From Actinomycetes bacterium (GTDB lineage Bacteria; Actinomycetota; Humimicrobiia; Humimicrobiales; Humimicrobiaceae), in the NCBI GenBank assembly GCA_022396035.1, contig JAIOXO010000004.1, positions 1 to 64,000 on the forward strand: DNA of 64,000 nucleotides. The letters are read 5' to 3'. Positions 47,299-55,512 of the stretch are shown here, piece by piece; the first letter of the stretch is position 1, and the number at the start of each line of letters is the position of its first letter. The notes under the pieces were generated by a model. The model worked only from the letters and a program-made list of their open reading frames with translations, made no database searches and had not been told where the DNA came from. The translations under genes and the position numbers were made by a program.

Positions 47299-48016
47299 AT
47301 CTTATGAGTATAAGGGTTATATTATCATAACCGCCATTATGCTTGGCGTACTTTATAAGGTTGTGGCCCATATCGGAAAGATCATTATATTTTCCCATTA
47401 TCTTTCCGATAAGCTGGTCTTTGAGCATGGAGTTAAGCCCGTCGGTGCACAACAGTATAATGTCTTCAGGTTTTAGCTCTAGCTGGAGGCTCTGGGGCTG
47501 CAGATTACTTTCCATACCCACAACCTGGGTTAGTATATTCTTTTTAGGATGGCTGAAAGCCTGCTCTGCATCAATTTTGCCGTCTCTGTAAAGTTCACCT
47601 ACCAGGGTGTGGTCATGAGTTTTAAGAAAAAGCTCTTTTTTCCTTTTAAAGTAGAGCCTGCTGTCTCCGACATGGCAGATATGGGCAATGTTTTCTGTCA
47701 GGTAGCATACAGTCAGGGTGGTCCCCATGCCCGCATAACCGGTATCGGATACAGACAGATTGTATACAGCCTTGTTTGCATCCTGCATGCTCTGTCCCAT
47801 AGTGTTTTTAATTTCTACAATATCTGGTTTTTGGTGCTTATTTAAATAGTTGTAGAAAGAATCTCTAAATACCTCTACCGCCTTTTTACTGGCAACTTCG
47901 CCTGCCTTGTGGCCACCCATTCCATCGGCCACTATAAACAGATTCGAGTCTGAATAGAGGCTGTCTTCATTTTTTTTGCGGTAGTTACCTATGTCGGTAA
48001 GGGCAATGTGTTCCAT
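47291..48016 (-). CDS. PP2C-family Ser/Thr phosphatase (Stp/PrpC type)
   Basis: Removes phosphate from targets of the PASTA kinase encoded next. 241 residues with DIGNYRKKNEDSL, VADGMGGHKAGEVAS, HVGDSRLY, LCTDGLNSM and GGYDNITLI, which supply the metal-binding Asp residues. The gene is first in the two-gene operon and is the last core gene before the accessory region. Confidence 0.95.
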   Translation of the reverse strand: MEHIALTDIGNYRKKNEDSLYSDSNLFIVADGMGGHKAGEVASKKAVEVFRDSFYNYLNKHQKPDIVEIKNTMGQSMQDANKAVYNLSVSDTGYAGMGTTLTVCYLTENIAHICHVGDSRLYFKRKKELFLKTHDHTLVGELYRDGKIDAEQAFSHPKKNILTQVVGMESNLQPQSLQLELKPEDIILLCTDGLNSMLKDQLIGKIMGKYNDLSDMGHNLIKYAKHNGGYDNITLILIRYE

Positions 48017-48018
48017 GG

Positions 48019-48048
48019 TTGTTAAAATATTTATCTAATTGGTATAAT
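48019..48048 (+). promoter_or_regulatory. Candidate rightward promoter at the left edge of the accessory region
   Basis: TTGTTA (48019-48024) and TATAAT (48043-48048), spacer 18. It points away from the PP2C gene toward the partial tRNA-Leu copy at 48127. It may be the original tRNA promoter; that is inference. Confidence 0.35.
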
Positions 48049-48126
48049 AGTAAAGATTATTTTTTAAAAAATAAAGGCCGGCTGTTGAATTTTTGGCTGA
48101 ATTGGTTAAAATCGATATGTATTTGA

Positions 48127-48139
48127 GGCGAATGGCGGA
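48127..48139 (+). repeat. 13-base direct copy of the tRNA-Leu 5-prime end (possible attL)
   Basis: GGCGAATGGCGGA here is identical to 60675-60687 inside tRNA-Leu, in the same orientation, about 12.5 kb apart. It lies just past the last core gene and the other copy adjoins the recombinase remnant. Confidence 0.5.
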
Positions 48140-48263
48140 GGTAAGAAGATTGGCGCAGGCTTTATTGGTTTAGAGAATAAAGGACTGGACTTAACAGAAA
48201 ACCTAGATGATGAGATAAATGTAGACCTAAAATTTAAAAAGAAAATAAAATTGATTTGATTAA

Positions 48264-48290
48264 AAGCTCGGTAATATGCCGGGTTTTTTA
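48264..48290 (+). terminator. Candidate terminator in the region after the PP2C gene
   Basis: AAGCTCGG and CCGGGTTT pair over eight bases (two G-T pairs) with a seven-base loop and continue into TTTTT. The roughly 200 bases before it contain no supported gene. Confidence 0.45.
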
Positions 48291-48356
48291 CTATTTATTA
48301 AAGATTTAACTGAAAAGTTTTTAACAGATGAGGTTAATTAAGAGTTAGTTGAGTAA

Positions 48357-48731
48357 AGAGCTGTTTTTTTGCCAGATAATCTAAAGAGCGCAGTTAGTTC
48401 ACCTGAAAAATACTAGCCGGATATAAACCCTGAATATGATGATTTTACCAAGCATTCTGGTACGGTAATACTTCCCGTCCGTTCTGGAAAATCAAAGGAT
48501 AAAGCATTAGTTGAAAATTTGGTAAAATTGCATACCAGAGGGTATTGGCCTCTCTTAGAAACCTTGTGTTCTACTATAGAGGAGAGCTAAATGAGGCTGT
48601 TGCAAGACCTTAACAGAAAACATAACAATACCCCCTTCCAGAGGCTTGATACAACCAGGATGAAGCTATTTTTGAACAGGATTCTCTCCATAAAGGTTAT
48701 GGTGCCCGGCTCATATAAGGAGGTGTACTGA
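48357..48731 (+). pseudogene. IstA (IS21-family transposase) C-terminal remnant
   Basis: Translation in shifting frames gives FLPDNLKSAVSSPEKY, stop, PDINPEYDDFTKHSGTVILPV, SGKSKDKALVENLV, then in another frame YYRGELNEAVAR and in a third DLNRKHNNTPFQRLDT. These match in order the end of IS21-type IstA (DNLKSAV ... NPTYQE ... HYG ... PxDKAKVE ... ELNEAI ... LNxRPFQK). A stop codon and at least two frameshifts make it non-functional. No istB follows. Confidence 0.65.
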
Positions 48732-48734
48732 AGA

Positions 48735-48995
48735 ATTGGTAAGAAAAACTGCTGGTGTAGTAGCGGAAAGGTACATCCCTTTAGGTGCATTACCTTCCCC
48801 GAGGATGGAAAGCCCAAAACTAAGCCTATCGGAGAGGAAAATGTAGGATGGATAAAAAAAGTTACCCAAAACTACCGTCAATTCAGGGAAGGACAGAAGA
48901 AAATCAGGAAAAATGAAGTACGGCTGGGCAGGCTTTTAGATAGGTATTTAAAAGAAATTATAGTAAAAACCAGGAAGAAAAAAGAGTTTAATTAA
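48735..48995 (+). CDS. DUF6788-like small protein, possibly a remnant
   Basis: An 86-codon frame directly after the IstA remnant. It has CWCSSGKVHPFRC, TFPEDGKPKTKPIGEEN and VTQNYRQFREGQKK, resembling the Cys-containing DUF6788 proteins often found next to transposases. A strong SD (AGGAGG at 48719-48724) precedes it, but the only start at the right place in this frame is ATT at 48735; the TTG one base on is in another frame. It may be a damaged gene. Function unknown. Confidence 0.45.
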   Translation: MGKKNCWCSSGKVHPFRCITFPEDGKPKTKPIGEENVGWIKKVTQNYRQFREGQKKIRKNEVRLGRLLDRYLKEIIVKTRKKKEFN

Positions 48996-49153
48996 TTCAG
49001 GATTTTTGTGTTTTTAACCTGCGGAAACAAAGATATAATTAATATATTTTAATTCAGACCTTGCCTGCACCCTTCTAAGCGGCCAAAATCCGTAACAGGC
49101 TACCGGGTCCTAGTAGAAAGCTTTTTGCTTGGTTATAATTTAGTATTTTGATT

Positions 49154-49180
49154 ATTACTATGTATATAGTAATATATAAT
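49154..49180 (+). promoter_or_regulatory. Palindrome and -10 box upstream of the response regulator
   Basis: ATTACTAT (49154-49161) and ATAGTAAT (49166-49173) form a perfect dyad around GTAT, directly followed by TATAAT at 49175-49180. Such a palindrome touching the -10 box is a good operator candidate. Confidence 0.5.
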
Positions 49181-49207
49181 TAAAACTAATTATAAAAAGG
49201 AGGTTAA

Positions 49208-49615
49208 ATGAAGAAGGTATACATAATAGATGATGATCGGGATATCGTAGACTCCATATCGATGGTTCTAAAGGCAAACGGTTACGAGGTTTCCGCCCAG
49301 TATGATGATGAGAATGTGGTTGAGAATGTTTCCAGGTACAAACCTGACCTGATTATCCTGGATGTTATATTTCCCGAAGACAATTCAGCAGGGTTCAGGG
49401 TTGCAAGGGAGATTAAAAGAAGTGAGGAACTTGTAGGGATACCGATTATCATGCTTTCGGTAGTAAATGAGAAGGGCATCTATATGGGCAGATTCAGCAA
49501 CCAGGATGTCGACCAGAGCTGGCTTCCGGTAAACAAGTTTCTGGATAAGCCGGTGAAGCCGGATGAGCTGCTGGGAATAGTGGGTTCTACCCTTAAAGAA
49601 GGGCAAAAAATTTAG
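49208..49615 (+). CDS. Single-domain response regulator
   Basis: A 135-residue receiver domain without an output domain. Acidic pocket IIDDDRD, phospho-acceptor Asp52 in LIILDVIFPED, and conserved Lys114 in FLDKPVKP. AGGAGG before the ATG. The histidine kinase encoded 31 bases later is its likely partner; as in CheY-like proteins it must act by binding another protein. Confidence 0.93.
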   Translation: MKKVYIIDDDRDIVDSISMVLKANGYEVSAQYDDENVVENVSRYKPDLIILDVIFPEDNSAGFRVAREIKRSEELVGIPIIMLSVVNEKGIYMGRFSNQDVDQSWLPVNKFLDKPVKPDELLGIVGSTLKEGQKI

Positions 49616-49646
49616 AAAGCTGCGTGCTGCATTAAGGTAGATAGAT

Positions 49647-50819
49647 ATGAACAACAACAGCCAGGCAATAATTGCCATAGTCGGGGCCGGCAAGGGAGGA
49701 ATGGCCTTATTAAAGGTCCTTCTGAATATACCTGACATAAAGATAAAGTATGTCTGCGATATCGACTCTTATGCCGTGGGGGCTCTTTTTGCCAAAAACC
49801 ACGGTATCGATTATGTTTCGGATTATGAAAAGATCATAAGCGACAAACAGCTGGACCTCATATTTGAGGCTACCGGGGACCTTCGCGTCTATAATGACCT
49901 AAGCAGCAAGAAACTGCCCAAAACAAGCCTTATCGGGGCCAATGGCTCCAAGATAATATTCCATTTGCTCGGCTCCTATAATGAGATAAACAGAAACTTA
50001 AATGAGTACAAGATGAACCTGGAGAAAAAAATCATTGACAGAACCGAGGATATAGAAAAAATCAATATGAGACTTGAAAAGGAGATGCTGGAATATGAGA
50101 AGATAAGCCAGAAGCTGCATGAAATCAACCAGGAAAAAACCAAATACCTTCTGCATGCCACTCATCAGCTAAAGGCCCCGTTTGCAGCTATCCAGAGTTA
50201 TGTTGATATTATCCTGGAAGGATATTCAGGCGAGATATTGCCGTCAACCAGGGATATTGTACTAAAGATTAGGGCAAGATGTGAGTTGCTGTCCATGGTT
50301 ATCAGCGAAATGCTTGAGCTAGAGAAATTAAAGACAGGGGAGGACAGGGCATCTGACCTTAAAAAAATCAATTTAAGCCCTATAATATCGGGGACAGTAC
50401 AGAGGTTTATGGCACCCGCAGAAGCCAAACAGATCCAAATTGATTACAGGCCTGCAAAAGGAGATTTCTATATAAATGGCAATGAAAGGCAGATTGAAAT
50501 ACTTTTTTCCATTCTGATTGAAAATGCTATCAATTATTCCTCTTCCGGCAGCACTGTCAGGGTTACTGTAAAAAAAATAGAGGGTCCCGGACTTTATGTG
50601 GGCATAGAAGACCAGGGGATAGGAATACCGGAAAAGAACCTGGATAGTATTTTCAATGAATTTTTCCGTTCAAACAATGCTGTCCAGTTCCACAAGAACG
50701 GTACAGGGCTGGGACTTTCAATAGCAAGGGAGATCGTTGATATCCATAACGGAAGCATAAATGTAGAAAGCAAGCTGGGTGAGGGTTCCTGTTTTTCTGT
50801 AGTTTTTAAGTTATTATAG
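49647..50819 (+). CDS. Histidine kinase with N-terminal Rossmann-type sensor domain
   Basis: A 390-residue soluble kinase. Residues 8-110 look like an NAD-binding Rossmann domain (IVGAGKGGMALLKVL, then YVCDIDSYAVGALFAK, DLIFEATGDLRVYNDL and SLIGANGSKIIF). A coiled coil spans about 112-165. The dimerisation helix has HATHQLKAPFAAIQSY with phospho-acceptor His173. The ATPase domain shows ENAINYSSSG (N box), EDQGIGIPEKNL (G1) and GTGLGLSIAREIVDIHNG (G2). No membrane helix is seen, so it probably senses a cytoplasmic nucleotide or redox signal. Confidence 0.92.
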   Translation: MNNNSQAIIAIVGAGKGGMALLKVLLNIPDIKIKYVCDIDSYAVGALFAKNHGIDYVSDYEKIISDKQLDLIFEATGDLRVYNDLSSKKLPKTSLIGANGSKIIFHLLGSYNEINRNLNEYKMNLEKKIIDRTEDIEKINMRLEKEMLEYEKISQKLHEINQEKTKYLLHATHQLKAPFAAIQSYVDIILEGYSGEILPSTRDIVLKIRARCELLSMVISEMLELEKLKTGEDRASDLKKINLSPIISGTVQRFMAPAEAKQIQIDYRPAKGDFYINGNERQIEILFSILIENAINYSSSGSTVRVTVKKIEGPGLYVGIEDQGIGIPEKNLDSIFNEFFRSNNAVQFHKNGTGLGLSIAREIVDIHNGSINVESKLGEGSCFSVVFKLL

Positions 50820-50921
50820 GGAATTTTCGGTGCACACCATTTATTTTTACGGCAATTGCTGCATTGTTTACGATTTTTCGGATAATGATTATAAAGCTCT
50901 GCCTAAAAGGCTGGATTAGGC

Positions 50922-51116
50922 TTAATAGCTCCTTACAATATCCTTTAGCTTCATCAGTCTTACTGTATTGGACATCTCATTTTCTGTCAGTTTCATGGTT
51001 ATGTATTTAATGTTTTCTTCCAGCTCGGGTATCAGCTTGTATTCCAGGGCGTTTACCCTCCTTCTGGTCTCTTCTATTTCCCGACTTCTGTATTTTTTAT
51101 TTAATTTCAAGCTCAA
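50922..51116 (-). pseudogene. V-type ATPase subunit D, C-terminal remnant
   Basis: A 64-residue frame reading [39 protein letters not shown] and RLMKLKDIV. This is the C-terminal helix of V/A-type ATPase subunit D, where [13 protein letters not shown] is the hallmark. A normal subunit D is about 200 residues, so two thirds are missing; the break lies next to transposase sequence. No other V-ATPase gene is in the window. Confidence 0.75.
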
Positions 51117-51118
51117 AA

Positions 51119-51156
51119 TTTAAAAAACCCCACTATATGCAGCTGGGGGGTTAAAC
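51119..51156 (-). terminator. Leftward terminator-like hairpin between IS remnant and V-ATPase remnant
   Basis: On the minus strand CCCC pairs with GGGG around AGCTGCATATAGT and is followed by TTTTTTAAA; the outer TTTAA/TTAAA can extend the stem. It may be an insertion-sequence end. Confidence 0.5.
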
Positions 51157-51224
51157 AGTCCAATGTAGTGCCATATTTTATCATATATATAGTAAATTAA
51201 TGTAGAAAATGATATAAATATTTT

Positions 51225-51740
51225 TTGTTTGTAAGAGTAAAAACATCAAATAACTGTGCTACAACATTCGTCCAGATAGTACAGTCCCTAAGAAAGGGTG
51301 AAAAAGTTACCCGAAAGATAGTACGCCATGTAGGTGTAGCAAAAGATAGAGATGAACTGGAAAAACTAAAATTATTAGCAGAGTCAATAAAGCTCAAGCT
51401 AGAAGCCAGAGGCCAGGAGTTCCTATTTAAACCCGAAGAGATAGTAAAGCTTGCCGGTTCCAAAAAAGAATACCCCGACAAGGATTATGTAGTAAATGTT
51501 AAAAACCTAAAAGAAGAGCAGCGACTCTCCAGGGGAATACATGAGGAATACGATAAACTGTTTGATGATCTTGGATATAAAAAAGTAATACAGAGGCCAT
51601 CCAGAAATAAATCCAAAGTTAATATATTTAAAAACATAGTGCTGGCTAGAATTGCAAATCCTGCCTCCAAGATGGCCACAGTGGATATGCTGGAAGAAGA
51701 TTTTGGCAACAACCCCAAAATTATACGCAATCAGTTATAG
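51225..51740 (+). pseudogene. IS1634-type (IS4-superfamily) transposase, N-terminal fragment
   Basis: 171 residues beginning MFVRVKTSNNCATTFVQIVQ, then RKGEKVTRKIVRHVGVAKDRDELEKL and later VIQRPSRNKSKVNIFKNIVLARIANPASKM. This is the N-terminal third of an IS1634-like transposase (full length about 500-600), before any of the DDE residues; it ends at a stop after NPKIIRNQL. Not functional. Confidence 0.75.
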
Positions 51741-52003
51741 TTAGTGATTTACTTAAATTAATTATAGATTTTTTGAGTGAAGGAGGAGGAGAGTTTGAAT
51801 TTTTTCTTCCTTTATATTCTAAATTTGCTCCTTTTTCTAGCTAATTTATGACTTACAGTTGCTTAATAGATAAATGAACCTAGAAAAATAAAATTAACTA
51901 TCAAAGAAATTTCTCCGGACAATATTTATCTCCTCAAATATTAGGATCTTTTAAAAGATCTCTAAAAATATATAAAGCTTAAAAAACAGGTGAGGTTTAA
52001 TGT
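51741..52003. other. AT-rich intergenic stretch without a recognised gene
   Basis: No supported reading frame. It contains a 16-base perfect palindrome GATCTTTTAAAAGATC (51945-51960) beyond the end of the copper ATPase gene, without a T-run. Probably debris from the insertion sequence. Confidence 0.5.
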
Positions 52004-54013
52004 TTATTCCTCATTTTTTACTCTTAAGAATTTTGCATTTATAGCTACAATTACCGTGCTTATTGACATTAAAGCTGCACCGACGGCGGGACTTAGGATT
52101 ATACCAACAGGAAATAAAACGCCAGCAGCTAGAGGTATGGCAAAAAAATTATATCCAGTTGCCCAGCCTAAATTTTGAAGCATTTTCCTGTATGTCGCTC
52201 TTGAAAGACCTAAAATTGAAACAGCATCTAAAGGATTACTTCTAACCAGTATAATATCTGCTGTTTCCACAGCTACATCGGTACCTGCACCGATTGCAAT
52301 ACCTACATTTGCCTGTGCAAGTGCAGGAGCATCATTTACGCCATCACCTGTCATAGCAACTATAAAACCTTCAGCCTGAACTTCTTTTACTTTTTTAGAC
52401 TTATCCTGCGGAAGAACTTCAGCAAAATACTCCTCAATACCAATTTCGTCCGCTACCCATTTTGCAACATCTTTATTATCACCTGTAAGCATCATCGGTT
52501 TGATATTCATCTGTTTTAATTTTTTAACAGCTTCTTTTGATTCTTCCCTTATGATATCAGCAAGAGCAATAGCACCTGCCAGCTCATTATCAATTAAGAC
52601 GAATACCACGGTTTTACCCTGTGAGCTAAGGCTGCCAATCTGGGCATTATTAAATTCAATATTGTTTTCATGCAAGTAACCCGGGCTTATAACTTTTATA
52701 TCCTTGCCATTTACATCTGCTTCTGCCCCTTTACCGGTTATTGCTTTAAAATTTGAGGTTTCATATTTGTTATCCACTGATTTAGCTATGGCTTTGGCTA
52801 TCGGATGTTCAGACTTAGATTCTACTGAAGCTGCATATTTTAATAGCTCTTCCTTTTCAATATTTTCATTTAACATAAGGACATCGGTTATGCCAAATTC
52901 ACCTTTTGTCAATGTACCGGTTTTATCAAAAATTATAGCATTAATATTTCTCGCCCTTTCAAAAGCGGCCCGGTTCCTTATAAGAAGTCCGTTTTTTGCT
53001 GATATTGAGGTCGATACTGCAACCACAAGCGGTACGGCAAGACCCAATGCATGGGGACAGGTTATAACCATGACCGTTACTGTCCGCTCCAAGGCAAATG
53101 CAAAGTCTTTATTTATAACTGTCAGCCAAATAATGAGAGTTATAGCACCTGCTGAGATTGCGATTATAGTCAGCCAAAAAGCAGCGCGGTTTGCTATATC
53201 CTGGGTTCTTGATTTGCTTGCCTGCGCTTCTCTTACCAGTTGTATAACACTGGATAAAAAAGAATCTTTTCCGGTATTTTTGACTTCTACAGTTACAGAA
53301 CCTTCACCGTTTATTGAACCCCCAATAACTTTGCCCCCAACAGTTTTTGAAACCGGTTTTGACTCCCCTGTCAGCATTGATTCATTTACAGATGTTTGAC
53401 CTTCCAGAATCAGACCATCTGCAGGATATTTTTCTCCAGGCTTTACCAAAATCTTATCATTATTACTTAAGTCTTCTACTGCAATATCTTCAGTTTTACC
53501 ATCAGAAGTTATTCTATGAGCTTCTGATGGCATAAGTTTTGCAAGTTCTTCTAATGCTCTCGAAGCGCCCATAATGGATTTCATTTCAATCCAATGGCCC
53601 AGGAGCATTACATCAATTAAAGTCGCAAGCTCCCAGAAGAAAAACTTTCCTGTAAGTCCAAAAACAACGGCGGAACTATAAACATATGCAACAACGATAG
53701 CAAGGGCAATAAGGGTCATCATTCCTGGCTGTCTGGATTTTAACTCACTGTATATACCCTTTAAGAAAGGCCAGCCTCCATAAAAAAATATTACAGATGA
53801 GAGACCAAACAATACATAAACATCTCCCGGAAATTGTAGTATATTTTCTAGCCTTAAAAGTTTCTGTATTAAAGGAGATAGCAATAAAACCGGTATGGTT
53901 AATATTGCGGAAACAATGAATCTTTTTCTATAATCTGCAATCATATGCTGGTGATGATCCGTATGCATGCCTTTCTTTGGCATTTTTTGTTTATGCTTTT
54001 TATGGTTTTCCAT
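52004..54013 (-). CDS. copB: Copper/silver-exporting P1B-type ATPase, CopB-like (CPH type)
   Basis: A 669-residue membrane ATPase. The N-terminus is rich in His and Lys (MENHKKHKQK, HTDHHQHM) rather than having a CxxC metal domain. The metal-site helix reads CPH (319-321), the P1B-3 form linked with Cu2+/Ag+ export. DKTGTLT (phosphorylated Asp363), GEKYPADG, SLTGES-like SMLTGES and TGDGVNDAPAL are all present. SD GGAGG before the ATG. Last gene of a three-gene operon with a PepSY-like and a SHOCT protein. Confidence 0.95.
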   Translation of the reverse strand: MENHKKHKQKMPKKGMHTDHHQHMIADYRKRFIVSAILTIPVLLLSPLIQKLLRLENILQFPGDVYVLFGLSSVIFFYGGWPFLKGIYSELKSRQPGMMTLIALAIVVAYVYSSAVVFGLTGKFFFWELATLIDVMLLGHWIEMKSIMGASRALEELAKLMPSEAHRITSDGKTEDIAVEDLSNNDKILVKPGEKYPADGLILEGQTSVNESMLTGESKPVSKTVGGKVIGGSINGEGSVTVEVKNTGKDSFLSSVIQLVREAQASKSRTQDIANRAAFWLTIIAISAGAITLIIWLTVINKDFAFALERTVTVMVITCPHALGLAVPLVVAVSTSISAKNGLLIRNRAAFERARNINAIIFDKTGTLTKGEFGITDVLMLNENIEKEELLKYAASVESKSEHPIAKAIAKSVDNKYETSNFKAITGKGAEADVNGKDIKVISPGYLHENNIEFNNAQIGSLSSQGKTVVFVLIDNELAGAIALADIIREESKEAVKKLKQMNIKPMMLTGDNKDVAKWVADEIGIEEYFAEVLPQDKSKKVKEVQAEGFIVAMTGDGVNDAPALAQANVGIAIGAGTDVAVETADIILVRSNPLDAVSILGLSRATYRKMLQNLGWATGYNFFAIPLAAGVLFPVGIILSPAVGAALMSISTVIVAINAKFLRVKNEE

Positions 54014-54089
54014 ACTATTAACCTCCAGAAAATATATAAATAATATTAATTTTCAGATCAAGGCAATTGCAGGAAGCCTCGATATAATA

Positions 54090-54770
54090 TCAACGGTATT
54101 CTTCCATATCAATAAATATACCGTGCCAGTTGTGGTACCAGACCTCACCAGTGAATTCATTTACACTCAACATTCCTGCAATATCCCCATCTTCTGTTAG
54201 CGTATGAATGGTATAATATCCATAAAATTTCTCAATCTCATCTCCCACAAATTCGCCGATATTTGTCTTAGCCAAGTATCTTTCTGCTAACTGAAGGGCC
54301 CTGTCTTCACTTATGTCCATATCAATATCGTTTTGAGATAATGGTATCTGCGGATGCATACCATATTTTAAATTCCACATCATATTAGGCCCATATTCAG
54401 GAAAGATGGCACCAGTATTTTTATCCACCAGAAGCTCCATAGCACTTATTCCTGTATCCAACTCAAAGATTTCAATATAGAAGTTTCTGGAAAACTCCAT
54501 TATTTCAGCAATCTCCAAACCTAATAGATTATTCCTTTCAAGATATTCATTGGTGAGATTCTCTACTTCTTCAAAAGAATAGCTTGTGGCTGCACCTCCT
54601 TGTAGAAAACCTCTTAACATATGACCTCTGTCTTCAGAACGAAAGTCGTAACCCCTGCCAGTACCAAAATTTGTTAAACTGGTACCTAGATTGCCGATAA
54701 TCAGGGTAGAGAATAGTCCAAGTATGCCTATTATTAATAATACTGCAGACGGTATTAAAAGTTTTTTCAT
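54090..54770 (-). CDS. Membrane-anchored PepSY-like protein
   Basis: A 226-residue protein with one N-terminal membrane helix (residues 5-28) and an outside domain with YSFEEVENLTNEYLERNNL, YIEIFELDTGISAMELLVDKNTGAIFPEYGPNMMWN and SVNEFTGEVWYHNWHG, which looks like two PepSY-type halves. Met and His residues (GHMLRG, GPNMMWNLKYGMH) could bind copper; that is inference from the operon. Starts immediately after the SHOCT gene stop. Confidence 0.7.
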   Translation of the reverse strand: MKKLLIPSAVLLIIGILGLFSTLIIGNLGTSLTNFGTGRGYDFRSEDRGHMLRGFLQGGAATSYSFEEVENLTNEYLERNNLLGLEIAEIMEFSRNFYIEIFELDTGISAMELLVDKNTGAIFPEYGPNMMWNLKYGMHPQIPLSQNDIDMDISEDRALQLAERYLAKTNIGEFVGDEIEKFYGYYTIHTLTEDGDIAGMLSVNEFTGEVWYHNWHGIFIDMEEYR

Positions 54771-55028
54771 TTACCCGATATCTTTCTTTATGGTTTCAAA
54801 TTCATCTTTAGTAATCTCTCCCCTGGCATACCTTTCCTTTAAGAGCTCCAAGGCATTTTTTGTTTGAGGTCTGGGGTTACTGCCAGAATCATAGCTTGCT
54901 TTTTTTACCAGCCATACAATCAGCAGTATAATTGCAATAATTATAGCTATGATAAAAATAAAGAAAAAAATCATCCAGATAAGCCCGCCTCCACCAAAGA
55001 AGCCCATCATATTTGGCCACATCATCAT
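54771..55028 (-). CDS. SHOCT-domain small membrane protein
   Basis: An 85-residue protein: a Met-rich start (MMMWPNMMGFF), a membrane helix (about 18-45), and a C-terminal SHOCT motif LELLKERYARGEITKDEFETIKKDI. Start at 55028 is favoured because TAAGGA lies eight bases before it; an ATG three codons earlier touches this SD. Such proteins commonly precede metal-transport genes. First gene of the copB operon. Confidence 0.8.
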   Translation of the reverse strand: MMMWPNMMGFFGGGGLIWMIFFFIFIIAIIIAIILLIVWLVKKASYDSGSNPRPQTKNALELLKERYARGEITKDEFETIKKDIG

Positions 55029-55512
55029 TTTAATCATCCTTACTTTTTATATTAATATAAGAATAATAATATCACTTAGAAAAAGTAACGTTAAATATCC
55101 AGTTATTATGCATGAAAGACTCTATTACCGTTAGTATAATGCTGCAACTTGCAGTCACAGGTAGGCTTGAAGATAAAAAAGAGACTCCAAGTTACCTTTC
55201 GCCTTTGCTTTTCACACTTTAGGCTACTCCGCATCTTGGGGTCCTTGCTTAGGACTTTTATCGGGCTTTTAGGATTTTTACTTACTTTCTGCATCCTTTC
55301 GTCTGCAAATTTCAGCTTGCCTTTAAAAATTATCCTTTGTCCCAAGACACTTATTAATTTATCAGAGAGAGTATTGGTCAATAGAACAATTTTTACGATT
55401 TTTATTTGTCCTATTCGTAGAATTTTTAGCTTATAGTTTAATACTATACTTATTGAACTGTGCAGAAGTTTACGAGGGATGAGTAGCAGAAAACCTACTC
55501 TGGAGATACCCT
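55029..55512. other. 484-base gap with no supported gene
   Basis: Next to the copB operon lies a 14-base palindrome TTATATTAATATAA (55047-55060), a possible operator. Further on, GTCCT/AGGAC (55241-55255) and GAGTAG/CTACTC (55481-55500) can form hairpins, and the phrase TTAGGA-TTTT recurs near 55250-55285. Frames up to about 95 codons exist on both strands but their translations show no recognisable protein. I see no known RNA family. Confidence 0.45.

Noticed and set aside
48135-48263. A 36-codon frame starting ATT after GGAGGT, with GAGFIGLE near its start
   Set aside because: The Gly motif suggests an oxidoreductase but nothing after it fits, the start is non-standard and the sequence overlaps the presumed att site; probably chance.
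55106-55381. A 91-codon minus-strand frame
   Set aside because: The translation has no recognisable family, no good SD, and overlaps another meaningless frame on the other strand.
55061-55512. c-di-GMP (GEMM) riboswitch next to the HD-GYP gene
   Set aside because: Some GAAAG-like and GCA pieces occur on the minus strand, but the conserved core and paired stems do not line up.
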